Origin: Demequina maris
GTDB lineage: Bacteria > Actinomycetota > Actinomycetes > Actinomycetales > Demequinaceae
NCBI RefSeq assembly: GCF_000971155.1
Contig: NZ_BBLX01000001.1
Location: forward strand, 351,879 to 415,878
DNA length: 64,000 bases
Direction of reading: 5' to 3'
Positions 41,804-51,346 of the stretch are shown here, piece by piece. Positions within the stretch are counted from its first letter, which is position 1, and each line of letters opens with the position of its first letter. The notes under the pieces were generated by a model that was given only the letters and a program-made list of their open reading frames with translations, had not been told where the DNA came from and made no database searches. The position numbers and the translations under genes were made by a program.

Positions 41804-42159
41804 GCCTCGAGCCCGTTCACGGCGCCCAGGTCTCCCCCGGCCTCGAAGCACGTGCGGGTGCCGGTGTGGCACGCGGGACCCCGCTGGTCGACCTCGAGGA
41901 GCAGCGCGTCGCCGTCGCAGTCGAGGCTCGCGCGGACCACGCGCTGGACGTTGCCCGACGTGTCGCCCTTGCGCCACAGCTCCTGCCGCGAGCGGCTCCA
42001 GTACACCGCGCGGCCGGTCGTGAGGGTCTCGTGCAGGGCGTCGTCGTTCATCCACGCCACCATGAGGACCTCGCGGGTGTCGTGCTGCTGCACCACGGCG
42101 CAGACGAGTCCGGCGGGATCGCGCTTGAGGCGCGCGGCGATGTCAGCGGCGAGCGGCAT
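41800..42159 (-). CDS. hisI: Phosphoribosyl-AMP cyclohydrolase
   Basis: A 119-residue zinc enzyme of histidine synthesis that opens the adenine ring of phosphoribosyl-AMP. The metal-binding cysteines appear in LDCDGDALL and [25 protein letters not shown] and [18 protein letters not shown] are family signatures. It is not fused to HisE. Two ATGs (42168 and 42159) are possible; 42159 fits family length with GGAAGG about 10 nt upstream. It heads the hisI-trpE pair. Confidence 0.94.
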   Translation of the reverse strand: MPLAADIAARLKRDPAGLVCAVVQQHDTREVLMVAWMNDDALHETLTTGRAVYWSRSRQELWRKGDTSGNVQRVVRASLDCDGDALLLEVDQRGPACHTGTRTCFEAGGDLGAVNGLEA

Positions 42160-42329
42160 GCGGCCCATCCTTCCACGGTTGCGGGCCCGCGCCGGTGCGC
42201 CTCTCCACACCGGCCGCGCCTCGGGAGCGCTCTCCGATGCAACTTCGGCGCAGAACCCGGGTGTGCCGGTGGATGAGTGCAGAACCTGTGTGGATGAGCG
42301 CACGGGCACGCCGGCCCTCAACCGAACGG
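42160..42329. repeat. 170-nt intergenic region with short direct repeats
   Basis: GCAGAACC occurs at 42250 and 42279, and GTGGATGAG at 42269 and 42290 (21-bp period). No gene or terminator stem is evident. Confidence 0.45.
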
Positions 42330-42719
42330 TCAGAGCCGCGCGCGGCGCTCCATGACGAAGCGCCACGGCTCGGACAGGCGGACGTGGATGTCGATGCCCA
42401 CGTCGGAGCCGAACAGCCGCGCGAGGCCCTGGCACGCGGCGGCGTCGGAGGCGGCCGCGCACAGGATCGGCAGCCCGTCGAGGCCGCGCTCGGCGCACAC
42501 GCGCTGGACGGTGTCGTACGCCTCGCGCCACGCGGGGTGCCACTCGCCCACGAGGAAGTCCGTGTCGGCGAGGATGTCGAAGACCTCGGTGAGCCCGATG
42601 CGGCGTGCCTTGGACAGCTCGACCAGCTCGCGCACGGTGAGCTCCTCGAGCCGCGCGAGGTGCGACTCGAACGCCTCGCGGCGCAGCCCGCGCACGCTCG
42701 CTGCCAACGACTCGGTCAC
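42330..42719 (-). CDS. Hypothetical protein, 129 residues
   Basis: A soluble protein with no recognised family. It starts [20 protein letters not shown] and has a helical first half (about 1-60; [20 protein letters not shown]). The middle reads [30 protein letters not shown], and an Ala-rich helix with three Cys (VCAERG, ILCAAA, AACQGL) precedes [19 protein letters not shown]. The start is set by AAGGAGCAGCG ahead of the GTG at 42719. An upstream start at 42818 has no signal. It follows the ABC exporter genes after a 117-nt gap and precedes hisI. Confidence 0.7.
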   Translation of the reverse strand: MTESLAASVRGLRREAFESHLARLEELTVRELVELSKARRIGLTEVFDILADTDFLVGEWHPAWREAYDTVQRVCAERGLDGLPILCAAASDAAACQGLARLFGSDVGIDIHVRLSEPWRFVMERRARL

Positions 42720-42774
42720 CGCTGCTCCTTCCAGGACCGCCGCCCGCGTGGGCGGCCGCACCGATTCCATCACC

Positions 42775-42830
42775 GCATCGTCCCGCTGCCAAGGAGCGAC
42801 ACGGGTGACGCTCCCCACACCGGACGATGC
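42775..42830. repeat. Inverted pair of dispersed words after the ABC exporter genes
   Basis: GCATCGTCCC (42775-42784) and GGACGATGC (42822-42830) face each other across a 37-nt spacer that itself holds a GGAGCG/CGCTCC stem (42793-42814). The second word is 6 nt after the exporter stop codon. Confidence 0.65.
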
Positions 42831-42836
42831 GCGGGC

Positions 42837-44612
42837 TCAGTCGCGGGTCTGCGCCACCCAGGCGGCGTGCAGGCCCGCGTAGATGCCGCCGGCCTTGACG
42901 AGCTCGTCGTGGTGGCCCACCTCGACCAGCTCGCCCTGCTCCATCACGCCCACGAGGTCGGCGCGCTCGGCGGTCGACAGGCGGTGCGCGATGACCACGG
43001 CGGTGCGGCCCTGCATGAGCGACTCGAGCGCGCGCGAGATGCGCACCTCGGTCGCGGGGTCCACGGCCGAGGTCGCCTCATCGAGGATGAGCAGGTCCGG
43101 ATCGCGCAGGTAGGCGCGCGCGATCGAGACGAGCTGGCGCTCGCCGGCGGACAGCAGCTCGCCGCGCGGGCCCACGTGCGTGTCGAGGCCGTGCGGCAGT
43201 GTCTTCACCCAGCCGTCGAGGCCCAGCGACTCGAAGGCCGCGTGCGCGCGCCGCGACAGGTCCTCGGGGCTCGCGTCGGGCATCGCGTACGCGAGGTTGG
43301 ACAGGATGCTGCCGTCGAACAGGAAGCCCTCCTGCGGCACGACGGCCACCGAGCGGCGCAGCGAGCCCATGGGCACCTCGCGCAGGTCGACGCCGCCGAC
43401 GCGCACCGCGCCGTCGGTCGGGTCGAAGAAGCGCGACATCAGGCGCGCGAGCGACGTCTTGCCCGAGCCGGTCTGGCCGACCAGCGCGAGGCGCTTGCCC
43501 GCGGGCAGGTCGAGGTCGATGCCCTTGAGGACCTCGGGGCCGCCCGGGTAGGTCAGGCGGACGCCGTCGACATGCAGGTCGCCGCGGCCGTGCGGGATGG
43601 CGGTGCCGTCCTCGCCCGGGTCCGCGACCGTCACCTCCTGGTCGACGAGCTCGACCACGCGGCGCCAGCCGACCACCGCGCGCTGCATCTCCGCGAGCAT
43701 CTCGATGATCCACATGAGCGGGCCCGAGAACATGTACACCAGGAACGCGAACGCGACGACGGTGCCGACGGTGATGTCGCCGCGCAGCGCGAGGTGCGTG
43801 CCGCCGATTAGCGCGATGCCGGTGGCGAGCGACTGGCCGAGGACCGTGGACGAGAAGTTGAGCGACGCGAGCACCGACGCGCGCTTCTCGGCACGCTGGA
43901 TGTCGTCGATCTCCGTGCCGAGCTGGTCGCGCATGCGCTGCTGCACGCCGTACGCGCGGATGGTGGAGATGCCCACGAGCTGCTCCGAGGTGAGGCCGAG
44001 GAGGTCGGCCATCTTCGAGCGCACGATGTCGAAGGCGGCGCGCACGCGCGGCTGGATCCACAGCAGCGACATCACCATCGGGATGAAGGCGAGCAGCACC
44101 AGCAGCGACAGCTGCCACGAGTACGCGAGCATCACGAGGAACACCACGGCGGACTCCATCGCCGCGATCATCATCGCCGCGCCGGTCCACTGCATGAGGT
44201 CGCGCATCGTCTCGACGTCGCCCGTCACGCGCGACACGTAGCGGCCGCGCTGCTCCTCGTTCTGCGTGAGGACCGAGAGCTCGTGCACCTTGCCGAAGGC
44301 GGTGATGCGCAGCGTCGCCAGGCCCGCCTCCGCCGCGGTCACCATGCGCATGCGCACGCGCCACGCGACGATCGCGGCCATGATCAGCACGGCCGCGCCG
44401 GCCGCGGCGTACTGCACCACCACGGCGATGTCGACGCCGCCGGGCGCGAGGAGGCCCAGGTCGGTGATGCGCTGGGTGAGGAACGGCGTGGCCGCGCGGC
44501 CGGTCGCCGCGAGGGCGGCCAGCGCGAGGGTCACGCCGAGGCCCTTGCGGAACTCGGGGCTCAGCTCGAGGCCGCGCCGGAACAGCCGGCGCATCGTCAT
44601 CTGGTCGCTCAT
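42837..44612 (-). CDS. Heterodimeric ABC exporter subunit, consensus-Walker-B half
   Basis: A 591-residue half transporter with six membrane helices (about 20-320) and a nucleotide-binding domain (about 350-590). Walker A is [14 protein letters not shown], Walker [13 protein letters not shown] with the catalytic Glu, and the switch His is in [11 protein letters not shown]. The signature reads [14 protein letters not shown] rather than LSGGQ. Its start overlaps the end of the partner gene (ATGA). The substrate is unknown; a drug or lipid exporter is the usual role. Confidence 0.92.
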   Translation of the reverse strand: MSDQMTMRRLFRRGLELSPEFRKGLGVTLALAALAATGRAATPFLTQRITDLGLLAPGGVDIAVVVQYAAAGAAVLIMAAIVAWRVRMRMVTAAEAGLATLRITAFGKVHELSVLTQNEEQRGRYVSRVTGDVETMRDLMQWTGAAMMIAAMESAVVFLVMLAYSWQLSLLVLLAFIPMVMSLLWIQPRVRAAFDIVRSKMADLLGLTSEQLVGISTIRAYGVQQRMRDQLGTEIDDIQRAEKRASVLASLNFSSTVLGQSLATGIALIGGTHLALRGDITVGTVVAFAFLVYMFSGPLMWIIEMLAEMQRAVVGWRRVVELVDQEVTVADPGEDGTAIPHGRGDLHVDGVRLTYPGGPEVLKGIDLDLPAGKRLALVGQTGSGKTSLARLMSRFFDPTDGAVRVGGVDLREVPMGSLRRSVAVVPQEGFLFDGSILSNLAYAMPDASPEDLSRRAHAAFESLGLDGWVKTLPHGLDTHVGPRGELLSAGERQLVSIARAYLRDPDLLILDEATSAVDPATEVRISRALESLMQGRTAVVIAHRLSTAERADLVGVMEQGELVEVGHHDELVKAGGIYAGLHAAWVAQTRD

Positions 44613-46477
44613 CCCACGTACCCCGCCTGCTCCTCGGCCCGCCGGCGCGAGTCCTCCTCGTATGCGAGCACCAGCTCGCGGTAGCCCGCGTCGCGCGCGA
44701 GCAGCTCGGCGTGCGTGCCGGCGTCGACGACGCGGCCGCGCTCGACGTGGACGATGTGGTCCGCGAGCATGATCGACGCCAGACGGTAGGCGATGACGAG
44801 CACGGTGGGGCCGTCCTCGCCGGCGAGGCCCGTGAGGATCTCCCGCTCGACGCGCGGGTCGACCGCGCTCGTGGCGTCGTCGAGCACGAGCACGCGGGGC
44901 GCGCGCACGAGGGCGCGGGCCAGCGCGAGGCGCTGACGCTGGCCGCCGGACAGGTTCATGCCGCGCTCGGCGAGCACGGCGTCGAGGCCCGTGCGGTCGT
45001 CGCGCGCGAGACGCTCGACCACGTCGGTGACGTTGGCGCGGCGCAGCGCCTCCCAGACCTTCTCGTCCGAGTGGTCCTCGCCGAGCGTGACGTTGTCGCG
45101 CACGGTGCCCGCGAACACGAAGGCGGTCTGCGGCACGAGGGCGACGTGCGAGCCGAGGCGCGCGATGGCCTCGAGGTCGGTGCCGTCGAGCGTGACGGTG
45201 CCCTCGGCCGGGCGCGCGAGGCGCGCGGCGGCGAGCGCCACGGTGGACTTGCCGGAGCCGGTGGAGCCGACGAGGGCCGTCACCGTGCCGGGGCTCAGCT
45301 CGAGGGAGATCTCTTCGAGGATCACGGACAGCTCGCCGTCGCCGTCGTCAGCCGCGATCGAGGCGCGGTCGAAGCGCACCTCGCCCGCGCCCGTCGCGGG
45401 CAGCTCGAGGTGGCCGGGCTCGTCGACCTCGGTGGCCGCCTGCGCGATGGTGCCGATGCGGCGGAACGCCACGAGCGCCTGGGGCATCTGGCCGAGCACC
45501 CAGCCGAGGCCGCGGATCGGCACGGCCATGAGGGTGACCAGGTAGATCGCCGAGACGACGTCGCCGACCGAGACGGCGCCCACGGACGCGCGCACCGAGC
45601 CGACGATCATGAGCGCGACCGCGCCGAGCGGCACGATCACGTCCATCAGCGGCTCGAACCACGCCGATGTGTGGCCCACGCGGGTGTCCGCGTCGCGCAG
45701 GTCGCGCGCGACCCGCGCGAAGCGCGCGGTCTCGCGGTCCTCGGCGCCGAGCGCCTTGACGACGGTGCCGCCCTCGAAGCTCTCGTGGGCGATGGTGGAC
45801 ACGTCCGCGCGGAGGCTCTGGCCGAGGTCCCAGCGGGGCGTGATGACCTTCTCGTAGACCACGTTGATCGCGAAGATGATCGGCACCACCGCGAGGCCCG
45901 TGATCGCGAGCCAGGGGTCCATGCGCCACATCGTGATGCCCGCGGCGATCATCATGACGAACGAGCCGACGGTGAAGGCGAACGGGTGCAGCGGCGAGGT
46001 CGCGGTCTCCGAGTCGGAGGACATCGCGGACAGCATGCGCCCCGACGGGTTCGAGCGGTGCCAGCCGAGCGGCAGCGACGCGAGCGCATCGGCCACCACA
46101 CGGCGGTGGCGGGCGCCCACGCCGGCGACGGCGAAGCCCTGCACCGTGCGGCGGATGCCGACGAGGATCGCGTTGGCGACGCCGATGAGCAGGAACGCGG
46201 CGCCGGCGATCCAGATCGCGGTCGACGGGTCCTGCGTGAGCGTGCCCCAGTAGCCCTGGATGGGCTCGCCGGCGACGCCCGGGATCACGACCTCGTCGGT
46301 GATGTCGCCGAGGAGCGTGCCGAACAGCACGGTGAGCAGGCTGAAGGTCGCGGCGGCGGCGACGGCGATGCCGAACTGCCACGGCTGCTCGCGCACCGCG
46401 TGGGCGAGGAGCTGGACGGCCTTCCGCGAGAAGCGGCCGGAGACCTCGTAGCGGCGCGCCTGGTCGCGCGACGTCAT
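44609..46477 (-). CDS. Heterodimeric ABC exporter subunit, degenerate-site half
   Basis: A 622-residue half transporter with six membrane helices and one nucleotide-binding domain. Walker A is [14 protein letters not shown] and the signature is a perfect [15 protein letters not shown]. Walker B ends [11 protein letters not shown], with Asp in place of the catalytic Glu, and the switch residue in [11 protein letters not shown] is Tyr instead of His. Together with its partner this gives one active and one inactive ATP site, as in TM287/288-type exporters. ATG at 46477 overlaps the hisF stop (ATGA); a longer reading through hisF is rejected. Confidence 0.92.
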   Translation of the reverse strand: MTSRDQARRYEVSGRFSRKAVQLLAHAVREQPWQFGIAVAAAATFSLLTVLFGTLLGDITDEVVIPGVAGEPIQGYWGTLTQDPSTAIWIAGAAFLLIGVANAILVGIRRTVQGFAVAGVGARHRRVVADALASLPLGWHRSNPSGRMLSAMSSDSETATSPLHPFAFTVGSFVMMIAAGITMWRMDPWLAITGLAVVPIIFAINVVYEKVITPRWDLGQSLRADVSTIAHESFEGGTVVKALGAEDRETARFARVARDLRDADTRVGHTSAWFEPLMDVIVPLGAVALMIVGSVRASVGAVSVGDVVSAIYLVTLMAVPIRGLGWVLGQMPQALVAFRRIGTIAQAATEVDEPGHLELPATGAGEVRFDRASIAADDGDGELSVILEEISLELSPGTVTALVGSTGSGKSTVALAAARLARPAEGTVTLDGTDLEAIARLGSHVALVPQTAFVFAGTVRDNVTLGEDHSDEKVWEALRRANVTDVVERLARDDRTGLDAVLAERGMNLSGGQRQRLALARALVRAPRVLVLDDATSAVDPRVEREILTGLAGEDGPTVLVIAYRLASIMLADHIVHVERGRVVDAGTHAELLARDAGYRELVLAYEEDSRRRAEEQAGYVG

Positions 46478-47244
46478 CGGACCTCGATCCCGGCCGCGCG
46501 CATCGCGTCCTTGACCTCCTGGATCGACAGCGTGCCGAAGTGGAACACCGACGCGGCGAGCACCGCATCGGCCCCGGCCTTCGCCGCCGCGACGAAGTGC
46601 TCGACCGTGCCCGCGCCGCCCGAGGCGATGAGGGGCACGTCGACGACGGCGCGCACCGCGGCGAGCATCTCGAGGTCGAAGCCGTCGGTGGTGCCGTCGG
46701 CGTCCATCGAGTTGAGGAGGATCTCGCCGGCGCCCAGCTCCGCGCCGCGGCGGGCCCACTCGACCGCGTCGATGCCGGTGCCCTGGCGGCCGCCGTGCGT
46801 GGTCACCTCGAAGCCCGACGGCGTGACGGTGCCGTCCTGGCAGCGGCGCGCGTCCACGGACAGCACGAGCACCTGGTTGCCGAAGCGGCGCGCGATCTCG
46901 GAGATGAGCTCGGGGCGCGCGATCGCGGCGGTGTTGACGCCCACCTTGTCCGCGCCGGCGCGCAGCAGCCGGTCCACGTCCTCGGGCGAGCGCACGCCGC
47001 CGCCCACGGTCAGCGGCACGAAGACCTGCTCGGCGGTGCGGCGGACCACGTCGAGCGTGGTCTCGCGGTTGCCGGAGGACGCGGTGACGTCGAGGAACGT
47101 CACCTCGTCGGCGCCGGCGGCGCCGTACGCGGCCGCGAGCTCGACGGGGTCGCCCGCGTCGCGGAGGTTCTCGAAGTTGACCCCCTTGACGACGCGCCCG
47201 GCGTCGACGTCGAGGCACGGGATGAGACGGACTGCGACACCCAT
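46474..47244 (-). CDS. hisF: Imidazole glycerol phosphate synthase subunit HisF
   Basis: A 256-residue cyclase barrel of histidine synthesis, working with HisH (not in this window). The two catalytic Asp are visible in [20 protein letters not shown] and in [28 protein letters not shown] and [13 protein letters not shown] are the two phosphate-binding half-barrel repeats. ATG at 47244 overlaps the last base of the FKBP stop (TGATG), and its own stop overlaps the exporter start, so a biosynthetic gene is wedged between two unrelated membrane or exported functions. Confidence 0.95.
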   Translation of the reverse strand: MGVAVRLIPCLDVDAGRVVKGVNFENLRDAGDPVELAAAYGAAGADEVTFLDVTASSGNRETTLDVVRRTAEQVFVPLTVGGGVRSPEDVDRLLRAGADKVGVNTAAIARPELISEIARRFGNQVLVLSVDARRCQDGTVTPSGFEVTTHGGRQGTGIDAVEWARRGAELGAGEILLNSMDADGTTDGFDLEMLAAVRAVVDVPLIASGGAGTVEHFVAAAKAGADAVLAASVFHFGTLSIQEVKDAMRAAGIEVR

Positions 47245-48164
47245 CAGGCGCTTCCCTCCGGATTCCACACGTCGAGGATGTCCACGACGAAGACGAGCGT
47301 GCCCTTGGACGCGTAGCCGTAGCTCGCGGGCACCACGAGCAGGACCTGGGAGCCGGCGGTCTGGTCGAGCAGGCCCTCGTCGAGCCCGCGGACCACCTGG
47401 CCCGAGCCGATCTGGAGCTCGAACGGCGCGGTCTCGACGGGCCACGACGAGTCCAGCACGTCGCCCTTCTTCCACTTCCCGTCCTCGTCCTTGCCGGCGG
47501 ACCAGTACCACGCGGTGTAGTTGACGCTGAGGTACGAGCCGTCCTTGACCTGCGACCCCGAGCCCTGCACGAGCGTCGCGATCTGCAGGTCGGCGGGCCC
47601 GTCGCCCTTGGGGATCGTCACCGACGGCTCGCCGGACGCGGACCGCGTCACCTGGGGCAGCGCGGGATCCTCGGCCACCTCGGCGCCGACGGCGTGGTCG
47701 GGCAGCACGTCGACCACCATGGCGATGGGCGACTCCGCGTCCGCGTCCAGGCCCGGGGGCGCGACCACGAGCAGGCGCGCGCCCACGCGGACGTCGAGGA
47801 GGCGCTGGTAGAGCTCCTGGCCCACGACCTCGGGCGCGAGCAGGAAGGACCGCGGCAGGCCGTCGTACGTGTTGATCAGCGTGGTGCCGTCGTCGAGCGA
47901 CGCCCCGTAGATGTCCAGCAGCAGCGGCTCGCCGTCCTGCAGGTACTCGCCGTCGCCGTCCCACACGACCTTCGACTGCTCCTCCGAGTAGTCGAGCCCG
48001 GGCGTGAACTCGAGCGAGGGCGCGAGCGTGTCCGAGCCGCCGATCACGATGTCGGAGATGTCGCCCGAGGGCGAGGCGCTCGCGTCGACGTCGGACGACG
48101 TGGCGCTGCACGCCCCGAGCACCAGGGGCACGAGGGCGAGCGCGAGCACGGCGAGACGACGCAT
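47244..48164 (-). CDS. Lipoprotein with two FKBP-type peptidyl-prolyl isomerase domains
   Basis: A 306-residue exported protein. The signal peptide [19 protein letters not shown] ends in the lipobox LGAC. Two FKBP-like units follow. The first (about 60-165) is divergent ([32 protein letters not shown]). The second (about 195-300) is canonical ([59 protein letters not shown]). It probably acts as a folding catalyst on the outer face of the membrane. AAAGGAAG precedes the ATG at 48164; TAGACT at 48192-48197 is a likely -10. It sits 41 nt after pafA, as in many actinobacteria. Confidence 0.92.
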   Translation of the reverse strand: MRRLAVLALALVPLVLGACSATSSDVDASASPSGDISDIVIGGSDTLAPSLEFTPGLDYSEEQSKVVWDGDGEYLQDGEPLLLDIYGASLDDGTTLINTYDGLPRSFLLAPEVVGQELYQRLLDVRVGARLLVVAPPGLDADAESPIAMVVDVLPDHAVGAEVAEDPALPQVTRSASGEPSVTIPKGDGPADLQIATLVQGSGSQVKDGSYLSVNYTAWYWSAGKDEDGKWKKGDVLDSSWPVETAPFELQIGSGQVVRGLDEGLLDQTAGSQVLLVVPASYGYASKGTLVFVVDILDVWNPEGSA

Positions 48165-48191
48165 AGGGGTGGCTTCCTTTCGGGACCGTAA

Positions 48192-48197
48192 GAGTCT
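48192..48197 (-). promoter_or_regulatory. Candidate -10 for the FKBP-hisF-exporter operon
   Basis: TAGACT lies between pafA and the FKBP gene and gives a leader of about 22 nt with AAAGGAAG. Confidence 0.45.
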
Positions 48198-48205
48198 ACG
48201 GCCGG

Positions 48206-49615
48206 TCAGGCGGGGTTCAAGGCGTCGAGGAGCGCGTCGACGCGCGCGTCCTCGGTGCGGAAGGGGTCCTTGAGCAGGACCGTCGTGCCGGACGAGCCCG
48301 CGATCTTGAGGTGCACCCAGTCGACGGTGAAGTCGCGGCCGGACTCGAGCGCGCGGGTGACGAACGCGCCGCGCAGCCGCGCGCGCGTGGTCTGGGGCGC
48401 GACGGTCATCGCGCGCTGGATGTCGGCCTCGGAGACGATGCGTCGGGCCAGCCCCTGGTCCTGGAGGCGGGAGAAGACGCCCCGCTCGGGCGACACGTCG
48501 TGGAACGCGAGCTCGAGGCGCGCGAGGCGCGCGTCGTCGAGGTCGCAGCCGAGCCTCTCGCGGTAGCGCATCACGAGGCGGTGCTTGATCGCCCAGTCGA
48601 GCTCGGTCTCGACGCCGGAGAAGTCCTGCGTGCGGACCGCGTCGACGCCGCGCTGCCACAGGTCGAGGATCCGGTCGACCTCCTCGGTGGGCGCGATGAC
48701 GCCGCCGAGGTGCGAGCGCACCAGGTCGATGTACTGCTGCTGGACCTCGACCGCGGTGAGGCGGCGGCCGTCGGCGAGCTCGACGGTCGCCTTCCCGGAC
48801 AGGTCGTGGGCGACGTCGCGGATGGCCTGCATCTCGCGCGCGAGCGTGAGCTCGGGCAGCACCACGCGCGCCTCCATGAGGCGCAGGATGAGGTCCGTCG
48901 CGCCCACCTTGAGCAGGGTCGTCGGCTCGGCCATGGTCGAGTCGCCGACGATGACGTGCATGCGGCGGTAGAGCTCGGCGTTCGCGTGCGGCTCGTCGCG
49001 GGTGTTGATCATGGGGCGCGACCGCGTGGTGGCGGAGCTGAGCCCCTCCCACATGTGGTCCGCGCGCGGCGAGAAGCTGTAGTGCGCGCCCGACGGCGTG
49101 CGCGTGATGGTGCCCGCGCCGGCGACGATCTGCCGGGTGACGAGGAACGGCAGCAGCGCGGAGGCGAAGGCCTTGAAGTCCGCGCGGCGGCGCACGAGGT
49201 AGTTCTCGTGGCAGCCGTAGCTGTTGCCCGCCGAGTCGGTGTTGTTCTTGTAGAGGTGGATGGTGCCCTCGACGCCTGCGGCGCGCAGGCGCTCCTCTCC
49301 CCCGGCGACCAGGTCGTGGACGATGCGCTCGCCGGCCTTGTCGTACGCGATGAGGTCGGTGAGGGTGTCGCACTCCGCGGTCGCGTACTCGGGGTGCGCG
49401 CCCACGTCGATGTAGAGGCGCGACGCGTTCGGCAGGAACACGTTGGACGAGCGGCCCCACTGGACGACCGAGTGGAACAGGTGGCCGGCGACCTCCTCCG
49501 GCGTGACCGGGCGCGCGGCGCCGGTGTCGAGGTGGAGGCCGAACTCCGTCTCGAGCCCGAAGATGCGGCGGGCGGGGTCGACGTCGAGGGGCGGCGGGAT
49601 GTCGGTGGAGAGCAT
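48206..49615 (-). CDS. pafA: Pup-protein ligase PafA
   Basis: A 469-residue carboxylate-amine ligase that joins the C-terminal Glu of Pup to Lys of target proteins. It is of the glutamine-synthetase-like fold: RRIFGLETEFGLHLDTG gives the ATP/metal Glu residues, RLYIDVGAHPEYATAECDTLTDLIAYDK contains the catalytic-base Asp, TIHLYKNNTDSAGNSYGCHENYLVRR follows, and RPMINTRDEPHANAELYRR comes later. It lacks the extra loop of Dop. ATG at 49615 is used although it adds about 15 residues before the family core. It follows pup directly; the prcBA genes often found between them are absent. Confidence 0.95.
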   Translation of the reverse strand: MLSTDIPPPLDVDPARRIFGLETEFGLHLDTGAARPVTPEEVAGHLFHSVVQWGRSSNVFLPNASRLYIDVGAHPEYATAECDTLTDLIAYDKAGERIVHDLVAGGEERLRAAGVEGTIHLYKNNTDSAGNSYGCHENYLVRRRADFKAFASALLPFLVTRQIVAGAGTITRTPSGAHYSFSPRADHMWEGLSSATTRSRPMINTRDEPHANAELYRRMHVIVGDSTMAEPTTLLKVGATDLILRLMEARVVLPELTLAREMQAIRDVAHDLSGKATVELADGRRLTAVEVQQQYIDLVRSHLGGVIAPTEEVDRILDLWQRGVDAVRTQDFSGVETELDWAIKHRLVMRYRERLGCDLDDARLARLELAFHDVSPERGVFSRLQDQGLARRIVSEADIQRAMTVAPQTTRARLRGAFVTRALESGRDFTVDWVHLKIAGSSGTTVLLKDPFRTEDARVDALLDALNPA

Positions 49616-49632
49616 GGTGCGTCGCCCGCGGG

Positions 49633-49638
49633 AGGCTA
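49633..49638 (-). promoter_or_regulatory. Candidate -10 for pafA containing the pup stop codon
   Basis: TAGCCT begins with the TAG stop of pup and would give a leader of about 11 nt before the pafA ATG. Confidence 0.4.
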
Positions 49639-49821
49639 CTGGCCGCCCTTCTGGACGAACGATCGGACGAACTGCTCCGCGTTGACCTGCAGCGACCCGT
49701 CGATCTCCGCGAGGAGGTCGTCGAGCGCGTCCGTGGAGGCGGTCGCCGCGGCGGGGGCGGGCGCCTCCGGCTCGGGGGCGTCGTCCTCGTAGGGCTGTCC
49801 TTGCGCGTTGAGCTGGGCCAT
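49636..49821 (-). CDS. pup: Prokaryotic ubiquitin-like protein Pup
   Basis: A 61-residue disordered protein tag. The C-terminus reads [15 protein letters not shown], ending in Gly-Gly-Gln, so Dop must deamidate the last Gln to Glu before PafA can use it. The helical ARC-binding part is [20 protein letters not shown]; the first 30 residues are Ala/Pro/Glu-rich. ATG at 49821 is 6 nt after TAGACT, a leaderless message. The spacing to dop is 9 nt. Confidence 0.97.
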   Translation of the reverse strand: MAQLNAQGQPYEDDAPEPEAPAPAAATASTDALDDLLAEIDGSLQVNAEQFVRSFVQKGGQ

Positions 49822-49827
49822 GCCGCG

Positions 49828-49833
49828 AGTCTA
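49828..49833 (-). promoter_or_regulatory. Leaderless -10 for pup containing the dop stop codon
   Basis: TAGACT begins with the TAG stop of dop (49831-49833) and lies 6 nt upstream of the pup ATG. It would let pup be made in excess over dop. Confidence 0.6.
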
Positions 49834-51345
49834 TCCGCCGATGAGCGCGTCGAGGAGGGGGTGACGCGCCGCGGCCGGCTCGTCGAGGTGGACCACCTCG
49901 AGGTGCCCGTGGTCGGTCTCGCGGTCGAGCACCACGGTGGACCAGCCGGCCGCGTCGACGAGGTCGGGGCGGGCCGCGACGATGCCGCCGCGCAGGCGCG
50001 CGCGGGTGTCCTGGGGAGCTCGGGTGGTCGCGGCCGCGACCTCGTCGTCCGAGGCGAGCCGCTCGACCTGGCCCGCGTCCGCGAGCCGCGTCGCCCACCC
50101 GTCCCCGAGGCGGCTCCACTGCAGGTCCATCGCGGCGAGCCGCGCATCGTCCCACGGCAGGCCGTCGGGGTGGCCCTCGCTCGCGTGGCGCGCGCGCAGC
50201 CTGCCGAGGAGCTGGAGCTTGGCGACCCACTCGACCTCGCGGGCGGCGGAGAACAGGTCGCCGCCGAGCCGCTCGAGGACGCCCTCCCAGCGGGCGAGGA
50301 CGGCGGCGTCGCCGGCGTCGGTCGCGTAGCTGCGGCAGATCTCGAGCAGCGCGCGCTGGATCTCGAGCGCCGTCGCGCTCTCGCCGGACGCGAGCTCGAG
50401 GCGCGCGCGCAGCTGCAGGTCGCGGGAGACCGTCTGCACGTCCTCGACGGGGGTCGCGAGCTCGAGCGCGTCGAGGCGCTCGTCGTCGGCCTCGATCGCG
50501 GACAGCACGAGCGACGTGGTGCCGATCTTGAGGAACGTCGCGACGTCGAAGAGGTTCGCGTCGCCGATGATGACGTGGAGGCGGCGGTAGCGGTCGCGGG
50601 CGGCGTGCGGCTCGTCGCGCGTGTTGACGATGGGGCGGCGCAGGGTGGTCTCGAGGCCGATCTCGGCCTCCATGTAGTCCGCGCGCTGCGACATCTGGAA
50701 GCCCGGCTCCTCGCCGAACTGCCCGAGGCCCACGCGTCCCGCGCCGGTGTAGACCTGGCGGGTCACGAGGTGCGGCGTGAGGCGCCGCGCGAGGTCGTCG
50801 AACGCGACCGCCCGGTCCACCAGGAAGTTCTCGTGGGTGCCGTAGCTCGCACCCTTGCCGTCGACGTTGTTCTTGTACAGCTCGACACGTGAGCCCTCGT
50901 CCTCGGCGTAACGCGCCGCGGAGGCCAGGGCGACGGCGTCGCCCGCGCGGTCCCAGACCACCGCATCGTGCGCGCCGGTGACCTCGGGGCCCGAGTACTC
51001 GGGGTGCGCGTGGTCGACGTAGAAGCGCGCGCCGTTGGCGAGCACCGCGTTGAGGTGGGCGGGGTCCTCCCACGAGCCGCGGCGGCGGCGCAGCGTCACC
51101 CGGCCCTCGGCGGCGTCGAACTCGGACGCGTCGGTGAGGAGGTCCTCGGAGGCCCCGAGGCGCGAGCGGCGGAAGCCGCGCTGGTCCTGGAGCGGGTCCT
51201 CACCGCCGTAGTCCCAGCGGCTGGTGGCCTCGCCCGCCCACGCGCGGCACGCCGTGACCAGGCGCGACGACATGAGGATCGGGTTGGCGCGCGGCTCGTC
51301 CGGGTCGACGATGCCGTACTCGGTCTCGATCCCGACGACCCTCAC
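49831..51345 (-). CDS. dop: Deamidase/depupylase Dop
   Basis: A 504-residue paralogue of PafA that deamidates Pup-Gln and removes Pup from proteins. RVVGIETEYGIVDPDEPRAN opens the fold. The characteristic Dop loop follows (about 35-75, SRWDYGGEDPLQDQRGFRRS). The nucleophile/base Asp is in RFYVDHAHPEYSGPEVTGAH. VELYKNNVDGKGASYGTHENFL and RRPIVNTRDEPHAARDRYRR are shared with PafA. GTG at 51345 lies 1 nt after the arc stop. One dispersed word at 50144-50153 encodes Trp-Asp-Asp-Ala. Confidence 0.95.
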   Translation of the reverse strand: MRVVGIETEYGIVDPDEPRANPILMSSRLVTACRAWAGEATSRWDYGGEDPLQDQRGFRRSRLGASEDLLTDASEFDAAEGRVTLRRRRGSWEDPAHLNAVLANGARFYVDHAHPEYSGPEVTGAHDAVVWDRAGDAVALASAARYAEDEGSRVELYKNNVDGKGASYGTHENFLVDRAVAFDDLARRLTPHLVTRQVYTGAGRVGLGQFGEEPGFQMSQRADYMEAEIGLETTLRRPIVNTRDEPHAARDRYRRLHVIIGDANLFDVATFLKIGTTSLVLSAIEADDERLDALELATPVEDVQTVSRDLQLRARLELASGESATALEIQRALLEICRSYATDAGDAAVLARWEGVLERLGGDLFSAAREVEWVAKLQLLGRLRARHASEGHPDGLPWDDARLAAMDLQWSRLGDGWATRLADAGQVERLASDDEVAAATTRAPQDTRARLRGGIVAARPDLVDAAGWSTVVLDRETDHGHLEVVHLDEPAAARHPLLDALIGG

Positions 51346-51346
51346 G

